A stretch of 64,000 bases of DNA from an uncultured Rhizobiaceae bacterium. GTDB taxonomy: Bacteria; Pseudomonadota; Alphaproteobacteria; Rhizobiales; Rhizobiaceae. The notes beneath the pieces were generated by a model that was given only the letters and a program-made list of their open reading frames with translations, was not told where the DNA came from and made no database searches. Each line of letters starts with the position of its first letter. The stretch's first letter is position 1. Made by a program: the position numbers and the translations under genes. This document shows, piece after piece, positions 58,842 through 64,000 of the stretch. The stretch covers positions 3,844,001 through 3,908,000 of the forward strand of contig CATOTF010000002.1 of NCBI GenBank assembly GCA_951813045.1. The letters run 5' to 3'.

Positions 58842-59069
58842 TCAGTTTTTCCGATCCGCACGCAAAAGAACGTTTTTAATCTCTTCCAGAATTTTTGTGT
58901 TCAGATCGACGGCTGCTTTCATTTGCATAGTGGCATCAACGAGGCGACCATTGATTTCATCAACATTACCAATATGGTTGTTATATTTGTTCATCGACCG
59001 TCTCATGACCAACCAGAATGCGCCGATACCTAATACTAACGGGCCCCAACTGATCAAAAACTCCATCAT
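58842..59069 (-). CDS. Cassette protein D: small membrane-anchored helical protein
   Basis: A 75-residue protein. One transmembrane helix (about 4-22, FLISWGPLVLGIGAFWLVM) is followed by RRSMNKYNNHIGNVDEINGR and a long amphipathic helix with a heptad look, ending in LEEIKNVLLRADRKN. It resembles small anchor or scaffold proteins but I cannot assign a family. The start overlaps the previous stop by four bases (ATGA), so it is coupled to protein C. Confidence 0.75.
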   Translation of the reverse strand: MMEFLISWGPLVLGIGAFWLVMRRSMNKYNNHIGNVDEINGRLVDATMQMKAAVDLNTKILEEIKNVLLRADRKN

Positions 59070-59686
59070 TTTTGCAATATCGTCACGTTGAGCAGCCCAC
59101 CCCGACCGGTCGGTGGGGCTTTGGCAAACAGGAAGACTTTCAGGTCCGCGTTGCCGCCAGCCCAGGTCGTGGTGCGCAACAGACCCTCTGGCACATCTTT
59201 GGACACAGGCGCTTTGCCCGCCAATGTTTGCATATTCGGCATAAATTCAGCCGCGTCCTGTTGGTCATCCAGAACAATGGAACAGGATGTGGCGGTGCCA
59301 CCTGCAAAATCGGGATAGGTATTTATCATTGCATTGGTTGCGCTCGCCTGGGTGACGCCCACGCGGAACAGCCGCTCGCCCACCTGTGCGTCCCAACCCA
59401 CCAGTGTGGTCGGGTTGGGATAGGATTTAAACTCCTCCAACTGCTCCGGTTCAATAGAACGCCAGGCCAGTTTGACCGCCATCGTGTTGATCGCGTCCAC
59501 GTTGGGAACCTGCGCATAACAAATGCGGTTGAATACCAGCACCGGATCGGGGTTATTATCGCCTGAGTTCGCCACCGATTCCTGCGCCGTTTGCGCAAAA
59601 CCGGTTGCTCCGATTAAAAGGCTTAATCCGACCAGAATGCCAACGCGCGGCGCATTGGTGCGGCTCTTTGCAATATGAAATTTCAC
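59066..59686 (-). CDS. Cassette protein C: exported protein of unknown function
   Basis: A 206-residue exported protein with a long signal peptide (VGILVGLSLLIGATGFAQ). The mature part contains PDPVLVFNRICYAQVPNVDA, then KLAWRSIEPEQLEEF, GERLFRVGVTQASATNAMIN and TATSCSIVLDD. Only two cysteines are visible (about 57 and 134), so one disulfide is possible. It looks distantly like protein B (a short F/V...C...P-D helix followed by a beta-rich part with a single Cys). Function unknown. It starts 24 bases after protein B. Confidence 0.75.
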   Translation of the reverse strand: MKFHIAKSRTNAPRVGILVGLSLLIGATGFAQTAQESVANSGDNNPDPVLVFNRICYAQVPNVDAINTMAVKLAWRSIEPEQLEEFKSYPNPTTLVGWDAQVGERLFRVGVTQASATNAMINTYPDFAGGTATSCSIVLDDQQDAAEFMPNMQTLAGKAPVSKDVPEGLLRTTTWAGGNADLKVFLFAKAPPTGRGGLLNVTILQK

Positions 59687-59710
59687 AGTCGGTTGATCTC
59701 CATAGTCGAA

Positions 59711-60187
59711 TTATTTTGGTGAACTGGTTGCGATGAATGTGCTTTTATCAAATGGCGGCATCACCTCGACAAAAACTGGCCCCCGGTCCCGGGTTAAAAT
59801 ATGCAATGTCCGCCCCGGCGATTCGCGCAACTCATGTGGCCCGAGTTTCCCGTCTTCTAGGCGAGCCGATACAGCCGCAGTAAGAGCTTCGGTATGATTA
59901 CCGTTAATCCCGAATATGCAGATAAACCGTTCCGGTGATTCCTGCACAGTGACGATAACAGCGCCTTTCCGCCAGGCTTTTTCAGTGGGAGAATTCACAA
60001 ACCCGTCGGCAACCAGGCTTGGGCCAAGGGCCTTAAAATCCGGTAATGAACCGATGCAGCTCTTGAAAAATTGATTGGTAATTTCAACAATGGATACAGG
60101 TGTCTGTGCACTTGCGATTCCAACAATTCCCAATGCGAGGGAAGATTTCATCAACAAACAAACAAACGTCTTTCGAACAACATTCAT
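59711..60187 (-). CDS. Cassette protein B: exported protein of unknown function
   Basis: A 158-residue exported protein. The signal peptide MKSSLALGIVGIASA starts near residue 13. The mature part includes VEITNQFFKSCIGSLPDFKA, VNSPTEKAWRKGAVIVTVQE, SPERFICIFGINGNH and ILTRDRGPVFVEVMPPFDKS, with two cysteines (about 43 and 90). I know similar short secreted alphaproteobacterial proteins with the F..xC..PD..A pattern, none with a known role. The start overlaps the stop of protein A by four bases. Confidence 0.75.
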   Translation of the reverse strand: MNVVRKTFVCLLMKSSLALGIVGIASAQTPVSIVEITNQFFKSCIGSLPDFKALGPSLVADGFVNSPTEKAWRKGAVIVTVQESPERFICIFGINGNHTEALTAAVSARLEDGKLGPHELRESPGRTLHILTRDRGPVFVEVMPPFDKSTFIATSSPK

Positions 60188-60453
60188 GGCCAGCCCCTTT
60201 CAAATGTTATTGAAACATTTGATCCCACAAATGTGGTGGGATTAACCTTGATTTCCAGGGTCGTATCCATCACACGCCATCCTTGCCCTGAGTAAAGGCG
60301 CATCATTATGTCGCCCTGTGCCACGTGCCATTGCTGCTGCGCTGTCGCCGCAAAATACGGGTCCCATTCCTGCGCACCTGAAGTAATAGGCAGGCCAAAT
60401 AGTGCAATCGAAAAAGCAATTACCCAGGCTGAAATGGACTTTAGTAAATTCAC
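60184..60453 (-). CDS. Cassette protein A: small exported protein, coupled to sucC
   Basis: An 89-residue exported protein. The signal peptide ([19 protein letters not shown]) leaves a mature part of about 60 residues with [20 protein letters not shown], then [20 protein letters not shown]. There are no cysteines. I recognise no family. Its ATG overlaps the sucC stop by four bases (60450-60453), so its translation is coupled to sucC. It in turn overlaps protein B. Confidence 0.75.
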   Translation of the reverse strand: MNLLKSISAWVIAFSIALFGLPITSGAQEWDPYFAATAQQQWHVAQGDIMMRLYSGQGWRVMDTTLEIKVNPTTFVGSNVSITFERGWP

Positions 60454-61643
60454 CCCCGCACCGCTTTCACGATTTTCTGCGCAGCATCATCCAGATCATC
60501 AGCAGCGGTCACATCGACATCGCTTTCGTTGATAATCCTTTTACCTTCTTCAACCTTGGTCCCTTCAAGGCGCACAACCAGTGGCACCTTCAACCCGACA
60601 TCTTTAACCGCCGTAACCACCCCTTCAGCGATCACGTCGCAGCGCATGATACCGCCAAAAATATTGACCAGAATGCCTTTGACTTTTGGGTCGCCTGTGA
60701 TGATTTTAAACGCAGCGGTCACCTTCTCCGTTGTCGCACCACCCCCCACATCGAGGAAGTTCGCGGGCTCCGCACCATAGAGCTTGATAATATCCATCGT
60801 CGCCATTGCAAGGCCCGCGCCATTGACCATGCAGCCGATTTCACCGTCTAGCGCCACATAGGACAGATCGTATTTTGACGCCTCGATTTCCTTGGCATCT
60901 TCTTCGGTCAGGTCGCGCAGTTCTTCATATTTAGGATGGCGGAATTCGGCGTTTCCGTCGAACGATACTTTCGCGTCCAGCACTTTAAGCGAGCCGTTGC
61001 CGAGGACCACAAGCGGGTTAACTTCCAACAGACTCATGTCGGTTTGAACGAAGGCGCGGTAGAGGTTTGAAAACAGGTCTTTGGCTTCTTCTTTGGCTGT
61101 GCCCGTCAGCTCAAAAGCTGCGACCAGATCCGCAATCGTACCGCCGGTCACACCGGCTGAATGGTCCACATCAATCGTGTGAATCTTGTCAGGCGTATCT
61201 TCGGCAACCGCTTCAATATCCATGCCGCCCTCGGTGGACGCCACAAAAGAGACCTTGCCGGTTTCCCGGTTGACCAGAATCGAACAATAAAGCTCGCGGG
61301 CGATGTCCGCGCCATCTTCGATATAGAGGCGGTTGACCTGTTTGCCTTCCGGGCCGGTCTGTTTCGTCACCAGAGTATTGCCGAGCATTTCGGCAACATT
61401 CTCGCGCACTTCTTCAGGAGAAAAGGAAACGCGAACACCGCCCTTGGCATCATCCGGCAATTCCTTGAACTTGCCCTTGCCTCGACCGCCCGCATGAATT
61501 TGCGATTTCACCACATAGACAGGGCCAGGCAATTCATTAAGCGCCTTATCCACATCTCCGGCTTCCAGAATGGGGACGCCAGCAGATATCGGTGCGCCAA
61601 ATTGCGCGAGAACCTGTTTTGCTTGGTATTCGTGAATGTTCAT
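60450..61643 (-). CDS. sucC: Succinyl-CoA synthetase beta subunit (ADP-forming)
   Basis: Partner of SucD. The 397-residue ATP-grasp protein begins [20 protein letters not shown] and carries [20 protein letters not shown], the central [20 protein letters not shown] and the C-terminal [20 protein letters not shown]. The length is normal. It is the first gene of the suc transcript after mdh; downstream, five envelope-protein genes separate it from sucD. Confidence 0.98.
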   Translation of the reverse strand: MNIHEYQAKQVLAQFGAPISAGVPILEAGDVDKALNELPGPVYVVKSQIHAGGRGKGKFKELPDDAKGGVRVSFSPEEVRENVAEMLGNTLVTKQTGPEGKQVNRLYIEDGADIARELYCSILVNRETGKVSFVASTEGGMDIEAVAEDTPDKIHTIDVDHSAGVTGGTIADLVAAFELTGTAKEEAKDLFSNLYRAFVQTDMSLLEVNPLVVLGNGSLKVLDAKVSFDGNAEFRHPKYEELRDLTEEDAKEIEASKYDLSYVALDGEIGCMVNGAGLAMATMDIIKLYGAEPANFLDVGGGATTEKVTAAFKIITGDPKVKGILVNIFGGIMRCDVIAEGVVTAVKDVGLKVPLVVRLEGTKVEEGKRIINESDVDVTAADDLDDAAQKIVKAVRG

Positions 61644-61664
61644 TTTTGCGTTCTTTCTTCTGCG

Positions 61665-61768
61665 ACGTCATCCTGCCCCTTGTGGGCAGGATCTCCCTTA
61701 CTCTGGTCATCTTCAAACCCGAACACCTTGCGCGTTCAGTTGATCCCGGGGACAAGCCCCGGGATGAC
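61665..61768. repeat. Two palindromes between mdh and sucC (GTCATCC-type)
   Basis: ATCCTGCCC/GGGCAGGAT (61670-61678 with 61684-61692) and ATCCCGGGG/CCCCGGGAT (61743-61751 with 61757-61765). GTCATCC at the left and GGGATGAC at the right also pair, as in REP-like elements. They lie between the mdh end and the sucC start and could attenuate or stabilise the transcript. Confidence 0.65.
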
Positions 61769-61782
61769 GATCCGACGTGGTA

Positions 61783-62906
<1,124 letters not shown>

Positions 62907-62915
62907 GTAAGGTAT

Positions 62916-64000
62916 TCAAATGTTGCCTTGATTATTAAGCCAATCAGTACCCTGCATCTCGCGCAAGCGAGAAACGGTGCGTTGAAACTCAAATGCTTCC
63001 GTACCCTGGGTAATTTCGTAAAGTCTTGATGGGCGATCATCGGCTAGAACAATCAGGGTCATTTGCCTGTCGTAAAGCGTATCAATGAGATTGATAAACC
63101 GTTTTACCGCGTTGCGATCCTTTCGATGGAGGACAGGTACATTTTCCAGAAACAGCGTGTGAAAGCGGTCTGTCAGTGCAAGATAATCACCGGCTCCCAA
63201 CGGCTTTTGACAAAGGTTAGCGAATGTTTCACGAACCAAGCCGCCGCAGGCCTGTTGATATCGTGTCGCACGTCCGGCGACCTCCAACTCCGCCGGTTCC
63301 ACAACAAGCCCGGACGTCATCTTGCTCCATAAAGAATTGAACCTGTCCTGACTGTTGTTACCTTCCATATAAATGTCGCCATTGATCAATTGTTCCATGC
63401 GATAGTCAGTTGGCGACGCCAGTTCTATGACCTGCATTCTTGTTTTCACCAACTCTATGAACGGCAGAAAGAACGAACGGTTTAACCCGTCCTTATAAAG
63501 CAAGTCCGGCGCAACATTGGATGTTGTGACAACGGTGACCCCATGGCTGAAAAGACCGGTAAACAACCTGGCCAGAAGCATGGCGTCCGCCACATCGGTT
63601 ACGGCAAATTCGTCAAAACACAGGAGTTGTGCTTCGCTGGCAAGCCCTTCCGCAAGCGGCGGGATGGGATCAGCTGAACGGTCTTTGACCGATTTTTGCG
63701 CCTGACGCCAAAGATGAATTCGACTGTGAACATCTTGCATAAAGGCATGAAAGTGTACCCGCCTTTTGGCAAATCCGATTTGTTCACCTGGCGCGAGGTC
63801 AAAAAACAGATCCATCAGCATGGTCTTACCACGCCCCACACCGCCCCAGATGTAGAGCCCGCGCTGTGAATCATCGGATACTCTGGGTTTTTTACCAAAC
63901 AACCAACCCAACGCACTCTTCTTGTTGCCCAACGCGGGTGCGCGTAGAGCTTGCAACAATCTATCAAGTTCCAAAATCGATTTCTGCTGAGCCGGATCGT
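62916..64000 (-). CDS. zapE: Cell division ATPase ZapE (AFG1-like), 5' end outside the window
   Basis: AAA-type ATPase that binds FtsZ rings and affects their stability; cytoplasmic. The frame is open to the right edge, with DPAQQKSILELDRLL leading into the visible part. GLYIWGGVGRGKTMLMDLFF is the Walker A region, and LLCFDEFAVTDVADAMLLAR the Walker B and sensor region. FFLPFIELVKTRMQVIELAS and RFINLIDTLYDRQMTLIVLA near the end are family motifs. The start codon is outside the window. It lies upstream of mdh, a common neighbour pair in Alphaproteobacteria. Confidence 0.95.
   Translation of the reverse strand, partial: DPAQQKSILELDRLLQALRAPALGNKKSALGWLFGKKPRVSDDSQRGLYIWGGVGRGKTMLMDLFFDLAPGEQIGFAKRRVHFHAFMQDVHSRIHLWRQAQKSVKDRSADPIPPLAEGLASEAQLLCFDEFAVTDVADAMLLARLFTGLFSHGVTVVTTSNVAPDLLYKDGLNRSFFLPFIELVKTRMQVIELASPTDYRMEQLINGDIYMEGNNSQDRFNSLWSKMTSGLVVEPAELEVAGRATRYQQACGGLVRETFANLCQKPLGAGDYLALTDRFHTLFLENVPVLHRKDRNAVKRFINLIDTLYDRQMTLIVLADDRPSRLYEITQGTEAFEFQRTVSRLREMQGTDWLNNQGNI

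Overview
The window is a chromosomal segment of an alphaproteobacterium. The evidence is gene order and families typical of that class: dnaK/dnaJ, trpFBA-accD-folC, rplU-rpmA-obgE-proB-proA-nadD-rsfS-rlmH-envC-ctp-divergent polysaccharide deacetylase-rppH, atpHAGDC without the a/b/c genes, mdh-sucC-sucD-sucA-sucB-lpd-zapE, an AtpD with a Lys/Ala-rich N-terminal tail, and an AccD without zinc cysteines. I cannot name the genus. No rRNA, tRNA or CRISPR array was seen. The left edge cuts dnaK and the right edge cuts zapE.

Layout. 1-5.6 kb (+): the end of dnaK, an FkbM-type methyltransferase lying between dnaK and dnaJ, dnaJ, an FMN reductase, pyrF, two tandem DUF1330 genes and two small membrane proteins. 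5.7-11.8 kb (+): a YgjP-type metallopeptidase, then trpF-trpB-trpA-accD-folC. 11.9-17.5 kb: accessory genes (Crp/Fnr regulator, DMT exporter, isochorismatase-type hydrolase, an IS630 element, a class V aminotransferase, a small secreted protein). 17.5-31.8 kb (mostly -): the conserved rplU-to-rppH block. It is interrupted at 22.2-24.7 kb by accessory genes (lipoprotein, a frameshifted YHS gene, TetR, MAPEG) and carries a GNAT gene between rpmA and obgE.

32.1-37.3 kb (-): the F1 operon atpH-A-G-D-x-C, where x is a small Cys-containing protein coupled to atpD and atpC, and the epsilon subunit is only 97 residues. 37.5-50.7 kb: mixed genes (thioredoxin-like protein, histidine phosphatase, priA, fsa/talC, two paralogous membrane/SPOR-like proteins, xerC, TraB/GumN protein, P-loop ATPase, a CPA2 K+/H+ antiporter, small secreted proteins). 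50.7-64 kb (-): the TCA block zapE, mdh, sucC, five envelope-protein genes, sucD, sucA, sucB, MAPEG, lpd.

The least ordinary item is the set of five small, mostly exported proteins between sucC and sucD. These two genes encode the two halves of one enzyme and are normally adjacent. Four of the junctions from sucC to sucD are 1- or 4-base stop/start overlaps, so the cassette is built into the TCA operon. Other points of interest are an IS630 copy that supplies the last codons of a hydrolase gene, an L21 ribosomal protein with a long C-terminal extension, a two-lipoyl-domain SucB, a perfect CtrA-like box beside envC, start-codon-adjacent hairpins before three small genes, and a three-copy dispersed hairpin repeat.
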